From the NCBI RefSeq assembly GCF_904846225.1, contig NZ_CAJGZJ010000001.1, positions 335,908 through 399,907 on the forward strand: a stretch of DNA of 64,000 bases, read 5' to 3'. Below are positions 25,752 to 37,934 of this stretch, one piece after another. The first letter of the stretch is position 1; each line of letters opens with the position of its first letter. The position numbers were made by a program, and so were the translations under genes. Source of the stretch: Psychrobacter immobilis (lineage in GTDB: Bacteria; Pseudomonadota; Gammaproteobacteria; Pseudomonadales; Moraxellaceae). The notes under the pieces are model-generated. The model saw only the letters and a list, made by a program, of their open reading frames with translations. It searched no databases and was not told the DNA's origin.

Positions 25752-26624
25752 ATGTTTATTACAGATAAAGCGACTAAAGAGACTATTAATAAAGACGCCC
25801 TTCGTGAAGAAAATATAAATAAAGAAAACGTGACTAATAAAATAGCCATGCCTAAAATTATATTCTTTGATATCGATGATACTTTAAGCCGTAACGGTAT
25901 TATCGCCGAGCACAACAAAGCGACCCTTGAACGCCTGGCAGAAACGAATATCAAGCTGGTGATTTCAACTGGGCGATCCAAAGCCATATTACCCGATGAT
26001 ATTTTAGCGCTACTTGATGCAGATATCTTGGATGCTATTATTTGTATGAATGGACAATATAGTTTTAATCACAGTGGTGTTATCAGTCATTATCCATTGT
26101 CCGCTGAGCAGACGGATAAAATTGTACATCTTTGTCAACAGAGTGAGCTTATACATAAGTTTGACTCCGCCACCCATATCGCATGGTCGAGCGAAAACGA
26201 GCGATTGCGTGAATACAATGCGAGGACGCCAAATTCTATCGTTGACCCAGTCTATTATCAATCAACCCCTGTCTATCAGTGCTCTGTATTCTTTGACAAT
26301 CAACAAGATAAAATGCAGGACGTTGATTTTGCGAAATATGATTTAAAGTTGGTACATTGGCATCATATTGGCGCAGATATATTGCCAGTAGATGCATCCA
26401 AAGCACGAGGCATCAAAGATGTGTGCGAGTATTACGCGGTAGATGTCAGCGAATGTATGGCATTTGGTGATGGCTTGAATGATCTTGAAATGTTTGATTT
26501 GGTTGGGTTTGCTGTAGCGATGGGCGATGCGCAACCAGCGCTAATAGCACGGGCAGACTTTGTCACTGGAACGATTGAAGAGTTTGGGATACAGGCAGTG
26601 CTTGATCAATTTCATGTAGTCTAA
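25752..26624 (+). CDS. Cof-type HAD-superfamily phosphatase
   Basis: A 290-residue HAD hydrolase of the Cof subfamily (C2B cap). Motif I is FFDIDDTL with Asp40 and Asp42, motif II STGRS at about 76-80, the motif III lysine in DASKARG, and motif IV GDGLNDLEMF. Cof-type enzymes dephosphorylate sugar phosphates, phosphorylated cofactors and similar compounds; the substrate is not readable. An N-terminal extension of 32 lysine/asparagine-rich residues precedes the usual start (MPKIIFFD); I keep the upstream ATG at 25752 because AAAGGACA is right before it and no ribosome site precedes the inner Met. Confidence 0.88.
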   Translation: MFITDKATKETINKDALREENINKENVTNKIAMPKIIFFDIDDTLSRNGIIAEHNKATLERLAETNIKLVISTGRSKAILPDDILALLDADILDAIICMNGQYSFNHSGVISHYPLSAEQTDKIVHLCQQSELIHKFDSATHIAWSSENERLREYNARTPNSIVDPVYYQSTPVYQCSVFFDNQQDKMQDVDFAKYDLKLVHWHHIGADILPVDASKARGIKDVCEYYAVDVSECMAFGDGLNDLEMFDLVGFAVAMGDAQPALIARADFVTGTIEEFGIQAVLDQFHVV

Positions 26625-26781
26625 GCCTAAGATAGTTAAGTAGGGTATATGTCATGCACTGTTTTTTTAACAGTTGTAGACTGGGTTTTTACCCAGCCTA
26701 TAACGTCTTAATCGCAACTATAGATCCAGCCTGCGTCACTCCACAAAATCTGTCCCGATAGGTGTTGTATACCTCTTTAAT

Positions 26782-26957
26782 CTAGGGCGTGTCATCATTT
26801 AGATTGTGAGGCTTAAAATGAGATAAATTGCAGTCAAACAAGGAAAATAACGCAGATAATATCGAGATATTAATCAGTTGTTTGACGATGTTTGGCAAAA
26901 TTTAGCCATTTTAAGACCACTAAATGATTAAGTGTGCTAATTAATGACATGCCCTAG
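26782..26957. mobile_element. 176-bp MITE-like element, family 2, copy 2
   Basis: Ends CTAGGGCGTGTCATCATTTA (left) and, read inward from the right, CTAGGGCATGTCATTAATTA. The interior is an inverted copy of that at 5791-5965 with a shared stretch AATATCGAGATATT. It ends four bases from the stop of the next gene. Non-coding. Confidence 0.8.
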
Positions 26958-26960
26958 TAA

Positions 26961-27224
26961 TCACCCTCGCCCAGTCATTTGATCATAAGCCCACATACCA
27001 GTTTTATAAAGTCTCATAATAATCAAAACAAACAACCCAACGGTGAGAACATAAACAAATGTTTTCGATACGCTTGTCAGTGTCTCAATACTAGAGGCCA
27101 CGCTAAGATAAGCCTCTAACGGCCAACTGTCTGCTGGAGTCCCAGTGCCAACATTAAAATAGGCCATAATACCGAACAGACCTATAAGGATAGTGATCAT
27201 GCCAGCAAGTCTACGATTATCCAT
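26961..27224 (-). CDS. small membrane protein, tandem paralogue 1
   Basis: An 87-residue protein with two membrane segments (about residues 5-24 and 53-73) and a conserved pattern NRRLAGMITILIG...SWPLEAYLSV. It closely resembles the next gene upstream on the same strand (NNHRIAGLIVTVIS...DWPVETYMAL). The start at 27224 follows AGAGAGATGAA. No family recognised, though the pattern of two hydrophobic helices with a W-P-[LV]-E motif could be a small DUF2165-like membrane protein. A full MITE-like element abuts its 3' end. Confidence 0.55.
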   Translation of the reverse strand: MDNRRLAGMITILIGLFGIMAYFNVGTGTPADSWPLEAYLSVASSIETLTSVSKTFVYVLTVGLFVLIIMRLYKTGMWAYDQMTGRG

Positions 27225-27257
27225 TTCATCTCTCTTTTATCAAATTTTTTGGTGATT

Positions 27258-27280
27258 TTAGGGCATGTCTTCATAATTAG
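27258..27280. mobile_element. possible remnant of a family-2 terminal repeat
   Basis: TTAGGGCATGTCTTCATAAT in the gap between the two paralogous membrane-protein genes resembles the right end of the element at 26782-26957. No partner end is seen. Confidence 0.4.
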
Positions 27281-27289
27281 TTAACGATT

Positions 27290-27553
27290 TTATGCTCTTC
27301 TCTCAACCAAACTATAAACCCAGCTACCAGCTTTATAAATTCCTACAATGATCAAGATAAGTAATAATGCTGCGAGTATATAAGCCAACCAAATTGGTGA
27401 ATGGCTGAACCAACCAATCGTAAATACCAGAGCCATGTAGGTTTCGACAGGCCAATCAATGACAGAGGCCTGTGAGCTAGAATTGAACAGGATTATAAAG
27501 GTAATTACGCTGATCACAGTGACAATAAGTCCAGCAATTCTGTGATTGTTCAT
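27290..27553 (-). CDS. small membrane protein, tandem paralogue 2
   Basis: An 87-residue protein, paralogue of 26961-27224: two membrane segments, NHRIAGLIVTVIS at the start, DWPVETYMALV in the middle, and the same C-terminal layout ending in a tryptophan-containing amphipathic stretch (AGSWVYSLVERRA). I start it at 27553, where AAGAGAGAG lies five bases upstream; the longer frame from 27586 adds MRQLILDKREQ, a poor fit to the paralogue. A tandem duplication of an unknown gene. Confidence 0.55.
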   Translation of the reverse strand: MNNHRIAGLIVTVISVITFIILFNSSSQASVIDWPVETYMALVFTIGWFSHSPIWLAYILAALLLILIIVGIYKAGSWVYSLVERRA

Positions 27554-27765
27554 TTGCTCTCTCTTATCCAAAATTAACTGTCTCATTTATTATAGGACAC
27601 TTATAGTTGCTTCACTTTATTCATCAAAAATGCTGGTATAGCTGCGTTGACCTGAGTCATGATAGCTCGTCCATTATTATGCTACGGTAAGAGTACGGCT
27701 TAACATAAATCTGCGTTTATCATAGCATAACTGCCCTCTGTCACCGTCGTTACCTAGACTCGCTA

Positions 27766-27910
27766 TATAGTCAGGTCAATATAAAAAAGATATAACAGGG
27801 CTGGGATGAATTTTTGTCGCCTCTGTCTGCGAAGGCACAGCAAGCAAGAAAAATTTGTCCTAGTCACGCAGTATAGTGTTGTGTATCCATTTTATTCAGT
27901 ATCGATTATA
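27766..27910. repeat. palindromic intergenic element, family 1, copy D (core inverted)
   Basis: TATAGTCAGGTCAATATAAA at the left and ATTATA at the right. The core is in the opposite orientation to copies A-C: GCCTCTGTCTGC then GAAGGCACAGCAAGC. Arms GGGATGAATTTTTG and AAAATTTGTCCTAG are imperfect. Otherwise as copy A. Lies upstream of the PotD-like gene. Confidence 0.78.
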
Positions 27911-28112
27911 GATCAAGCCAAACATACCCGTTTGAGTGACCATTACACAATTTTTAAGCAATAAATCGAAGCAAATATTACAAACAAACACGATCAGGCA
28001 CGCCCCTTTAAATTCTTAGACACAATGACCATAATAGTATGATCGCCCGTATCAGACATTTATTACCTGCTATTTTTTATTAATTGCATCATTTTTATCT
28101 AGGAGAGATATT

Positions 28113-29249
28113 TTGACCCAATTATCATCGTCCCATCTACCCACTAGTACTGCCGCTTATATTGGTCGTATGCTGCCAAAAGCATTATTGGCAATGACTG
28201 TGGGCTTAGCACTTACCAGCTGTAGCAACTCTGACAATGCCGCTGCTGACGGTAGCACTGCCGCGAGTGATGTGACGCTTAATCTATATAACTGGTCAGA
28301 GTATATGCCCCAAGAGATTTTGGATGGCTTTAAGGAAGAGACTGGTATTAATGTCAACTACACTACCTTTGACTCTAACGAAGCCATGTACGCCAAGCTC
28401 AAACTGCTAGATGACTCAAGTCAGTATGACCTTGCAATTCCTTCGACTTATTATGTCGAAAAGATGGCAAAAGAAGGTCTATTGCAAGAGCTGGATAAGT
28501 CAAAATTGAGCAACTTCAAAAATCTAGACACCTCATTTACCAATACCAAAGTTGACCCCAACAATAAATACTCTATCCCTTATATGTGGGGTAGCACAGG
28601 GCTTGCCATCAATGGCGATGCCGTCGATCCTGCTGGCGTCAATAGTTGGAATGATCTGTGGAAACCTGAGTACAAGGGTCAAGTGATGCTGATGAATGAT
28701 GTGCGCGAAGTATTTGGCATGGCGCTACTCACTCTGGGTTACTCTGGCAACAGTAAGAACCCTGAGGAGATCAAGGCCGCTTATGACAAGCTCACTACCC
28801 TCATGCCCAATGTGAAAACCTTTAATTCGGATGCCTCGCGCATGCCTTATATCGAAGGCGAAACCAATTTGGGTATGACATGGAACGGTGAGGCGGTCAT
28901 GGCCAATGATGAAGGACTGACCAGCTTGGTTTATAAATACCCAACCGAAGGTGCCATATTGTGGATGGATAACTTTGTTATTCCCAAAAATGCCAAAAAT
29001 GTGGATGCCGCCCATCAATTTATCAATTACTTGATGCGTCCCGAAAACGCCAAGATTGTCAGTGAAGAGATTGGCTATGCCTCACCGAATCTGGCAGCGC
29101 GTGAGCTGATGGACGAGAGCGTCCGTAACAATCCCACTATTTATCCTAGCAAAGACGTGCTCGCCAAAGCAGAATTTCAAGAAGACGTGGGCGATGAAGC
29201 GCTACAAGTGTATCAGCAGTATTGGGATAAGCTAAAAACGGGCCGTTAA
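28113..29249 (+). CDS. PotD-like spermidine/putrescine-binding lipoprotein
   Basis: A 378-residue periplasmic substrate-binding protein. An N-terminal lipobox (LALTSC, Cys37) is followed by the PotD/PotF family pattern NWSEYMPQEILDGFKEETGINVNYTTFDSNEAMYAKL, IPSTYYVEKMAKEG, YMWGSTGLAIN and a C-terminal EDVGDEALQVYQQYWDKLK. It should deliver polyamines (or a related compound) to an ABC importer, but no potABC genes are adjacent. It starts with a TTG codon: AGGAGA is six bases before the TTG, and the downstream ATG lacks a ribosome site. A strong terminator follows. Confidence 0.9.
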   Translation: MTQLSSSHLPTSTAAYIGRMLPKALLAMTVGLALTSCSNSDNAAADGSTAASDVTLNLYNWSEYMPQEILDGFKEETGINVNYTTFDSNEAMYAKLKLLDDSSQYDLAIPSTYYVEKMAKEGLLQELDKSKLSNFKNLDTSFTNTKVDPNNKYSIPYMWGSTGLAINGDAVDPAGVNSWNDLWKPEYKGQVMLMNDVREVFGMALLTLGYSGNSKNPEEIKAAYDKLTTLMPNVKTFNSDASRMPYIEGETNLGMTWNGEAVMANDEGLTSLVYKYPTEGAILWMDNFVIPKNAKNVDAAHQFINYLMRPENAKIVSEEIGYASPNLAARELMDESVRNNPTIYPSKDVLAKAEFQEDVGDEALQVYQQYWDKLKTGR

Positions 29250-29312
29250 TCGCAAATTGTTAATTTCTAGCCGTTAATGTAAAACGTGACAGTAACGAGA
29301 AAAGAAAACTCA

Positions 29313-29352
29313 AAAAATAAAACGCTGACTTTAGATAGTCAGCGTTTTTTTA
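29313..29352. terminator. bidirectional terminator
   Basis: The perfect 10-bp stem AACGCTGACT/AGTCAGCGTT around TTAGAT has A-rich and T-rich flanks, between the convergent PotD-like and FUSC genes. Confidence 0.88.
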
Positions 29353-29353
29353 T

Positions 29354-30565
29354 TTATAAATGCAAATCTGTCTCGCCGCCATGCTGCTTTATTTTACGCT
29401 GCTCACGACGTTGATAACCTAAGCCAGATGCTGCATACCAATGCGGCTTGGTGGTCTGCAATAAGTCACTTAACTGCTGCAACTGGGTTTGTAAGGTTTG
29501 CGTCAACCAAAAATATCCCTGCCACTCAAATGCCAAATGTTGTACGCTTGGATATTCTGATACGGCGATGCGAGTAATGGGACGAAACATTTCGTCGCTT
29601 GGACTACGAAGCACCGCTGCCATATGCTGCATGGCTTGGGTCAGCTCATGCTGATAATGTATCAATAAAGTATGGTTGTCATCATCGATTTCAATATTTG
29701 CTAAACGCGGTGCGGCACTTAATAATAAATCAATCGTACCGATGACATTACGGTGCGTACGCTGAATGGTTTCTAACGTCTCTTTTTTGATTCCTGACTC
29801 ACTCGCTGTCGCAGCGATATGTGGCCGTACCGCTAGTAGCCGTTTATTTATCTGTTGTAGGGCAGTGACTAATCGCTTGTTAACAGGCACTCCAGTCACT
29901 GAAAAGGCAGCTGGATTGTGCTGTTGAACAGAATCATCCATCGTCCCTTCAGCCATATCAATATGATTGCCCACGCTAGCATAGAGACTGCTACAGGCCT
30001 CAAGGTTACTGCCTAATAAAAAACGCCACATCAAGGTCGACTTCAGTGGCAAAATCAGTGTCACGGCGACAGCAATGCCAGTTCCGAGTAAGATATTCAG
30101 AGCGCGGTAAATCCCATCTTGACCGATGGTACTATGACCGACATTTGAGACAATCATCAACATAGTGATACCCGTAAGCAAACCGGTATACCCAAGTCGT
30201 CTGACTGCCAAATAGCCAATGATACCACTGAGCAGTCCAATGAGCGCATAATCTACCCACAACCATGCCCCCGCGTTTTGACTGAACCACAAAACAGCTA
30301 GAGCAATAGCGATACCAAATAAAGTACCAAGCACACGCTCTTTGGCTTTGGTATAGATTGCGCCTTGATATTGCAATAAACCCAAAATGATAAAAACGGT
30401 AATGGTCGTCCATTCTCCATGAGGGAGACTTGTGACTTTATTGACTAGTAAAGCAATAATCACAGCCATACCCAAACGTATGGCATGCAAGATATCTGCA
30501 TATTGGTAGCGGACATAAGGCTCAACAAACGGTGCGGTAAATCGTTGCCATATAGTTAACTTCAC
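29354..30565 (-). CDS. FUSC-family membrane protein (YccS-like)
   Basis: A 403-residue protein with an N-terminal membrane region of about six helices (residues about 30-165, including GEWTTITVFIILG and LGTLFGIAIALAVL) and a C-terminal cytoplasmic helical region (about 190-403). This is one transmembrane set of the FUSC/aromatic-acid exporter type (PF13515-like), shorter than YccS (about 720 residues, two sets). The conserved QYxGAxxxxxERxxGTxxG pattern is present as QYQGAIYTKAKERVLGTLFG. Transport substrate unknown. Confidence 0.8.
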   Translation of the reverse strand: MKLTIWQRFTAPFVEPYVRYQYADILHAIRLGMAVIIALLVNKVTSLPHGEWTTITVFIILGLLQYQGAIYTKAKERVLGTLFGIAIALAVLWFSQNAGAWLWVDYALIGLLSGIIGYLAVRRLGYTGLLTGITMLMIVSNVGHSTIGQDGIYRALNILLGTGIAVAVTLILPLKSTLMWRFLLGSNLEACSSLYASVGNHIDMAEGTMDDSVQQHNPAAFSVTGVPVNKRLVTALQQINKRLLAVRPHIAATASESGIKKETLETIQRTHRNVIGTIDLLLSAAPRLANIEIDDDNHTLLIHYQHELTQAMQHMAAVLRSPSDEMFRPITRIAVSEYPSVQHLAFEWQGYFWLTQTLQTQLQQLSDLLQTTKPHWYAASGLGYQRREQRKIKQHGGETDLHL

Positions 30566-30753
30566 GCAAGACTGCCCTTTTTGGTTAATGGTAAAAATAA
30601 ATAATAGAGATTAGAGTCTAACCGTTAACATGCTAGCAGTAGTGCCTCCATTTACAAAGCAATTATCAAAAAAAACGCCGTTCGCCTGTTAAAAGACAAA
30701 AGACGTTCTAGATTGAAATCACCGATAAATATCTAAGAGCAACGAGGTTTAAT

Positions 30754-32360
<1,607 letters not shown>

Positions 32361-32444
32361 TCACTTACCTGCTTAAAACCTGTGAGTTAAAACGTATCTA
32401 AAAACCTATTGCTGAATAGTCCAATCAAAGCTGCTATCGATCAG

Positions 32445-35400
32445 CTATTGTGGATCAGCCATGGTGGTTTTGAGCAGGCTTGCAATATTCGCCGCTTTTG
32501 GTTTTACTAAGTAAAACTTACGAACATAGTGTTCAAAGTCATCCAATATCGTTTGACCCCATGCACTACCCGTTTTATCTACATGCGTTTTAATCACTTG
32601 TTGCAAATGGATGCGATGTTCTTCGGTTTGTTCACTTGAAATACGGTTAAGATCGATGAGCTCGTGGTTGCAGCGATCAAAGAAGTCGCCTTCCATATCG
32701 AGCACATACGCGAAACCGCCTGTCATACCTGCGCCAAAGTTGAGACCAGTACGTCCAAGAATCGTGATCATTCCACCTGTCATATATTCACAGCAATGAT
32801 CGCCTGTGCCTTCGATGACAGCATGCGCACCTGAATTACGAACACCAAAGCGCTCGCCTGCCGTACCAGATGCATTCAACTTACCACCTGTTGCACCATA
32901 TAGGCAGGTGTTACCGATAATGGCCGTATCTTGAGCAATAAAGCTCGAATCTTTCGGTGGATAAATGACGATCTCACCGCCTGCCATGCCTTTACCCACA
33001 TAGTCATTGGCATCGCCTTCAAGCTCAATATTTAAACCGCCTGCATTCCAGACGCCCAAGCTTTGTCCCGCGGTACCCGTTAGACGCAACCTAATAGGCA
33101 TATCGCTCATACCAAGATTGCCCCACAGCTGCGCAATTTCACCAGAAATACGAGCACCAATAGAGCGATCACAGTTACCAACATCATAGCTATAATCGCC
33201 ACCTGTACCTTGGCGAATACTCAATAACATATCACTAATCATCCGCTCAGCGAGCAAGCCTTTATCAAACGGTGCATTTCGCTCTACTTGACAGGTTTGC
33301 GCTTTACCTGCACTTGCTGGATGGCTAAACAACAAAGGCGTTAAGTCGAGGTGACGCTGTTTGTCGGTATTACCTTCTAATACTTCGAGCAAATCAGTAC
33401 GTCCGACCAGCTCTTCCATACTCCGCACACCCAATGCTGCTAGCCACTCACGTGTTTCAGTCGCAACGAATTTAAAGAAGTTAATCAACATCTCAGCTTC
33501 GCCAATGAAATGCCCGTCACGTAATTTGGCTTTTTGAGTGGCAACCCCTGTGGGACAGTTATTTAAATGGCAAATACGTAAGTATTTACAGCCAACTGCG
33601 ATCATCGGCGTCGTACCAAAACCGAAGCTTTCTGCACCAAGGATAGCCGCTTTTACCACATCGAGACCCGTCTTTAGACCGCCATCGGTTTGAATACGTA
33701 CTTTGTCTCGTAGACCATTGACGCGTAGCGACTGATGAGTCTCAGCAAGACCTAACTCCCATGGCGAGCCTGCATGATGGATCGAGGATAGCGGAGATGC
33801 CGCTGTACCACCATCATAGCCTGAGATGGTAATTAAATCTGCATAGGCTTTCGCAACACCCGTGGCGATGGTGCCGACGCCTGGACGTGATACCAATTTA
33901 ACAGAAACCAAGGCATCTGGATTGACTTGTTTTAAATCAAAAATTAGCTGCGCCAAGTCCTCAATAGAGTAGATATCATGGTGCGGCGGTGGAGAAATGA
34001 GCGTCACACCCGGCACAGAGTAGCGCAAACGTGCAATCAGAGCATTAACCTTACCGCCCGGCAGCTGACCGCCTTCACCCGGTTTAGCACCTTGAGCGAC
34101 TTTAATCTGCATCACTTCCGCTGAGCGTAGATACGCAGGCGTCACGCCAAAACGACCAGAGGCAACTTGCTTAATTTTTGAGTTACGTAACGTGCCATAA
34201 CGTACTGGATCTTCTCCGCCTTCACCAGAGTTTGAGCGCCCACCAATCGTGTTCATCGCCATAGCGATGGCTTCATGGGCTTCAGGAGATAGCGCGCCTA
34301 ATGACATGCCAGCAGAGTCAAAGCGTGTCAAAATCTTGGAGATATCTTCAACGTCATTGACATCGATACTGTTGTCAGTCTTTAGCTGTAATAAGTCACG
34401 CAACGTCGCCACTGGACGGCTATTAACCAGATTCGCATACTGACGGTAATTATCATAATCACCCGTTCGTACTGCCGTATGTAAGCTGTTAATCACATCT
34501 GGATTAAAGGCGTGATATTCTTTGTTGAAGACAAACTTGAGCAGACCACCTTGATCCAGTGGTGCGCGACGTTTGAAGGCATTCGCCGCCAATTGTGCCT
34601 GATCCGCTGCCAAATCTGCAAAGGTTGCGCCTTTGATACGACTTTGCACGCCTTTAAAGCACAAGCTGACGACTTCTTCAGAGAGTCCAACCGCTTCAAA
34701 TAATTGTGCGCCGCGATAAGAAACAATAGTAGAGATGCCCATTTTTGATAATATTTTTAGCAGACCTTTATCCAAACCTTTGCGGAAATTAACTCGCGCT
34801 TGAATCGGATCGCCCAGCAACTCACCTGTAGCGACTAAATCATCAATCACATCATAGGCCAAATATGGATAAATACAGGTCGCGCCAAAGCCAATTAATA
34901 CCGCCACTTGATGAGAATCACGAGCAAGACCTGTCTCAATGATCAAATTGGCATCGGTGCGAATACCTTGTGCAATCAGATAATGATGCACGGCACCAGT
35001 CACCATGATGGCATTGGCAGGTACTTTATCTACATCGATGGCTTTATCAGACAATACAATCAGCGTGTGACCCGCACGAATACTGCTGGCCACTTGCTCA
35101 CAAATGGTGGTAATGGCTTCAGACAATGTTAGGTTACGGTCATAGTTCAGATCAATACGAGCTATCTTGAACGCTGGATCACCCAATGTTTCAAGCTGCT
35201 GCATTTTGCTGGCTGACAATACTGGTGACGATAGAATAATACGATGAGCGTCTCTCGCTGACGGCGCAAACACATTAGTTTCAGCACCCAAGCAAGTTTG
35301 TAGCGACATCACAATTGATTCACGCAATGGATCGATTGGTGGATTGGTTACCTGTGCAAACTGCTGACGGAAAAAATCACCGACATGACGAATTTGCTGC

Positions 35401-36908
35401 GACAGCACTGCCATTGGCGTATCGTCACCCATTGAACCGACTGGCTCTTGGCCATTTTCAGCATTGGGACGAATAATCTCTGTGCGCTCTTCATTGGTGA
35501 TGTGATACATTTTTTGTAGTGCTTTTAGCGCATCACCGCGGCAAGACTGCGCTGCCAATGTCTCTTCTAAACGCTCATCATCACGAATACGTGTCGCCTC
35601 TTCACGTAACCATTTGCGATACGGATGGGCTTCTTTTAGTAAGGTCGCAATCGCATTGGTATCTAAAATCTGACCATTCAAAGTATCAATGACCAACATC
35701 TGACCAGGGCCAACACGTCCTTTTGCCAAGACATCTTTTGGCGAATAATCCCAAACGCCAACCTCAGAGGCAACCGTGATATAGCCATTTTTGGTGGTTA
35801 CCCAGCGCGACGGACGCAAACCATTCCGATCAAGCATACAAACAGCATAGCGTCCATCTTGAATCACCAAACCTGCTGGACCGTCCCACGCTTCCATATG
35901 CTGCGAGTAAAACTCATAAAACGCGCGCAAGTCCATATCCATGCTATCGACGTTTTGCCACGCTGGCGGCACGAGAATCGACATCGCATGAAACAGATTC
36001 ATACCGCCTGACATCAATACTTCTAGCATATTATCTAAGCTTGATGAATCTGAACCCGTGCTATTCACCAGCGGTGTCAATTCATTTAAATTGGGCAGTT
36101 TTTCTGATTTTAATTTTGGCGTACGTGCTTCAGACCAGTTGCGGTTACCGGTAATGGTATTCAACTCACCATTATGGGCAAGGTAACGAAAGGGTTGAGC
36201 CAATGGCCAGCGTGGTAAGGTATTGGTTGAAAAACGTTGATGGAACACTACAATATGTGACGCCAATCGCTCATCTTGTAAGTCCAAAAAGAACGCTGGC
36301 AAGTCTGATGGCATCACCAAACCTTTATAAATAATCGTCTGGCAACTTAATGAGCAAACATAAAACAGCTCATCATCCACCAAACGTTGCTCTGCTTTTT
36401 TACGGGCAACAAACAGTTTACGGTTAAAATCATCCGCCGCCAGCTCATTGGGTGCATTGACAAACACTTGCTTAAAATCTGGTAATGTCTCACGACCAAT
36501 CTCACCCACGATACTCAGATCAAGCGGTACATCGCGCCAACCAGCCACCTCTAATCCTTGCGCGGTAATCTCATCGCTCAGTACTTGCTGGCTATGCTTG
36601 GCTTTAGAAGCATCTACATTGACGAATACCATACCCACTGCAAAGTTATCGGTAATGGCTAACTGTTGCTCAGCGGCGATTTTTTTAAAGAATTCAGTAG
36701 GCGTCGCCAGCAATAGGCCACAACCGTCACCCGTTCTACCATCAGCAGCAACACCGCCGCGATGGGTCATACAACTTAGACTATGAATGGCCGTCTTTAC
36801 CAAATCATGGCTGGCTTGTCCCTCAATATGAGCAATTAAACCGAAACCGCAATTATCAGAAAAATCATCCGGCGTGGCCAGGTGAGTATGTGAGGAAATC
36901 ATTGACAT
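32445..36908 (-). CDS. gltB: glutamate synthase large (alpha) subunit
   Basis: Makes two glutamates from glutamine and 2-oxoglutarate, with ammonia channelled between active sites. The 1487-residue protein has the class-II amidotransferase domain starting at Cys20 (the expected new N-terminus after propeptide removal, [10 protein letters not shown]), the central domain, the FMN domain (about 800-1200), the [3Fe-4S] cysteines in [12 protein letters not shown], and the C-terminal beta-helix with repeating glycine motifs. I chose 36908 because AAAAGGACA lies just before this ATG and the mature enzyme begins with Cys near residue 20; a longer frame to 37040 adds a non-conserved segment. Confidence 0.96.
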   Translation of the reverse strand: MSMISSHTHLATPDDFSDNCGFGLIAHIEGQASHDLVKTAIHSLSCMTHRGGVAADGRTGDGCGLLLATPTEFFKKIAAEQQLAITDNFAVGMVFVNVDASKAKHSQQVLSDEITAQGLEVAGWRDVPLDLSIVGEIGRETLPDFKQVFVNAPNELAADDFNRKLFVARKKAEQRLVDDELFYVCSLSCQTIIYKGLVMPSDLPAFFLDLQDERLASHIVVFHQRFSTNTLPRWPLAQPFRYLAHNGELNTITGNRNWSEARTPKLKSEKLPNLNELTPLVNSTGSDSSSLDNMLEVLMSGGMNLFHAMSILVPPAWQNVDSMDMDLRAFYEFYSQHMEAWDGPAGLVIQDGRYAVCMLDRNGLRPSRWVTTKNGYITVASEVGVWDYSPKDVLAKGRVGPGQMLVIDTLNGQILDTNAIATLLKEAHPYRKWLREEATRIRDDERLEETLAAQSCRGDALKALQKMYHITNEERTEIIRPNAENGQEPVGSMGDDTPMAVLSQQIRHVGDFFRQQFAQVTNPPIDPLRESIVMSLQTCLGAETNVFAPSARDAHRIILSSPVLSASKMQQLETLGDPAFKIARIDLNYDRNLTLSEAITTICEQVASSIRAGHTLIVLSDKAIDVDKVPANAIMVTGAVHHYLIAQGIRTDANLIIETGLARDSHQVAVLIGFGATCIYPYLAYDVIDDLVATGELLGDPIQARVNFRKGLDKGLLKILSKMGISTIVSYRGAQLFEAVGLSEEVVSLCFKGVQSRIKGATFADLAADQAQLAANAFKRRAPLDQGGLLKFVFNKEYHAFNPDVINSLHTAVRTGDYDNYRQYANLVNSRPVATLRDLLQLKTDNSIDVNDVEDISKILTRFDSAGMSLGALSPEAHEAIAMAMNTIGGRSNSGEGGEDPVRYGTLRNSKIKQVASGRFGVTPAYLRSAEVMQIKVAQGAKPGEGGQLPGGKVNALIARLRYSVPGVTLISPPPHHDIYSIEDLAQLIFDLKQVNPDALVSVKLVSRPGVGTIATGVAKAYADLITISGYDGGTAASPLSSIHHAGSPWELGLAETHQSLRVNGLRDKVRIQTDGGLKTGLDVVKAAILGAESFGFGTTPMIAVGCKYLRICHLNNCPTGVATQKAKLRDGHFIGEAEMLINFFKFVATETREWLAALGVRSMEELVGRTDLLEVLEGNTDKQRHLDLTPLLFSHPASAGKAQTCQVERNAPFDKGLLAERMISDMLLSIRQGTGGDYSYDVGNCDRSIGARISGEIAQLWGNLGMSDMPIRLRLTGTAGQSLGVWNAGGLNIELEGDANDYVGKGMAGGEIVIYPPKDSSFIAQDTAIIGNTCLYGATGGKLNASGTAGERFGVRNSGAHAVIEGTGDHCCEYMTGGMITILGRTGLNFGAGMTGGFAYVLDMEGDFFDRCNHELIDLNRISSEQTEEHRIHLQQVIKTHVDKTGSAWGQTILDDFEHYVRKFYLVKPKAANIASLLKTTMADPQ

Positions 36909-37934
36909 AGCTTGTCCTTTTAAGTAAACGGGTCGCCTATATATCCAATGCGGAGCATAAGCTGGTATCCGTAGGTAGAACGGGCTGATAATTAATATTC
37001 GTATATCCGGATTAATAAATAGTATGACGCTCAGAGACATTATGCTTTATGAGTAAGTAGCAATCCTTGACCTTACTAATCATGAGCTCATGTTTTGACA
37101 GACAAGTAGCGTATTAAGAGATAGTAAGTCCTAGTCCCTAACAACGGGATGCCATACAATTCTGTATATCAATTAATTAGTCACCAATAACATGCTGTCG
37201 TTATTTTGAATTGAGTGTCGATCGTTACTTTGTCATACCTAACGCTAAAAGTTGATTGGATAGGCATTAAGTAACATTATATTTGACTAATTTTGAATAT
37301 CTGACGCTCTGTATTCAAGCGCTTTATGAACTCTAAAAAGAGTGACAATAAGAGAGGTTGCGCTACTTGCAATAGCTTGAATATCAATAACAAATAGCCG
37401 CGCTTGAGACAACAAACTTTATTAACGTGTCTTATAAATAATAGAAGCTTACTAAATAATTGTTAATAAACAGTTTATTACGATAACTGTACAGAACGTC
37501 GCCCACAGTTATATTAGTTAATGATGGGCAAAAAATCTAGTCTTTTCTACTGATTCATTAGCCATATTTTGTAAGAGTATTTATTACTATTGGTTATAGG
37601 ACAAATAAAATCTTTAGGCTGAGTCTAACTTAAAGTAATGGTTATAAGGGTTAATGCCTAAGATTCATTGACTCTTAATCTATCCAACTGAGTGTTTTTA
37701 GCATTGATAGAATACTGCTGTTAGCATCAATAGAATACTAAAAACACCTTAAAACGCTACGGTACTGCTGGTATGCATGTTTTTCACTGACTATATTTTT
37801 TCACTGACTATATAAAGCCCCATAAAAAAACCCGCCAACCATTTTGGTTAGCGGGTTTTTGATAGTCACCATGCTTGTTTAATATCATGATTGATTCATG
37901 CTATAGATCGCTCAATCATAGCAATCACTAAAAA
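36909..37934. other. 1-kb non-coding region upstream of gltB
   Basis: The gap from the gltB start to the end of the DamX-like gene has no convincing ORF and is AT-rich. It holds direct repeats: TTAGCATTGATAGAATACT (37698-37716) with near copy TTAGCATCAATAGAATACT (37721-37739), and TTTTTCACTGACTATAT twice (37780-37796, 37797-37813). The gltBD promoter and any nitrogen-control sites must lie here, and a small RNA cannot be excluded. The terminator of the DamX-like gene is at 37824. Confidence 0.6.
37824..37861 (-). terminator. terminator of the DamX-like gene
   Basis: AAACCCGC.AACC pairs with GGTT.GCGGGTTT around ATTTT; an A run on the left gives a minus-strand T run. The stem has one mismatch. 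Confidence 0.85.

Noticed and set aside
36909..37040. N-terminal extension of gltB by 44 residues
   Set aside because: No ribosome site at the upstream start, whereas the inner ATG has AAAAGGACA and places the conserved catalytic Cys at residue 20.
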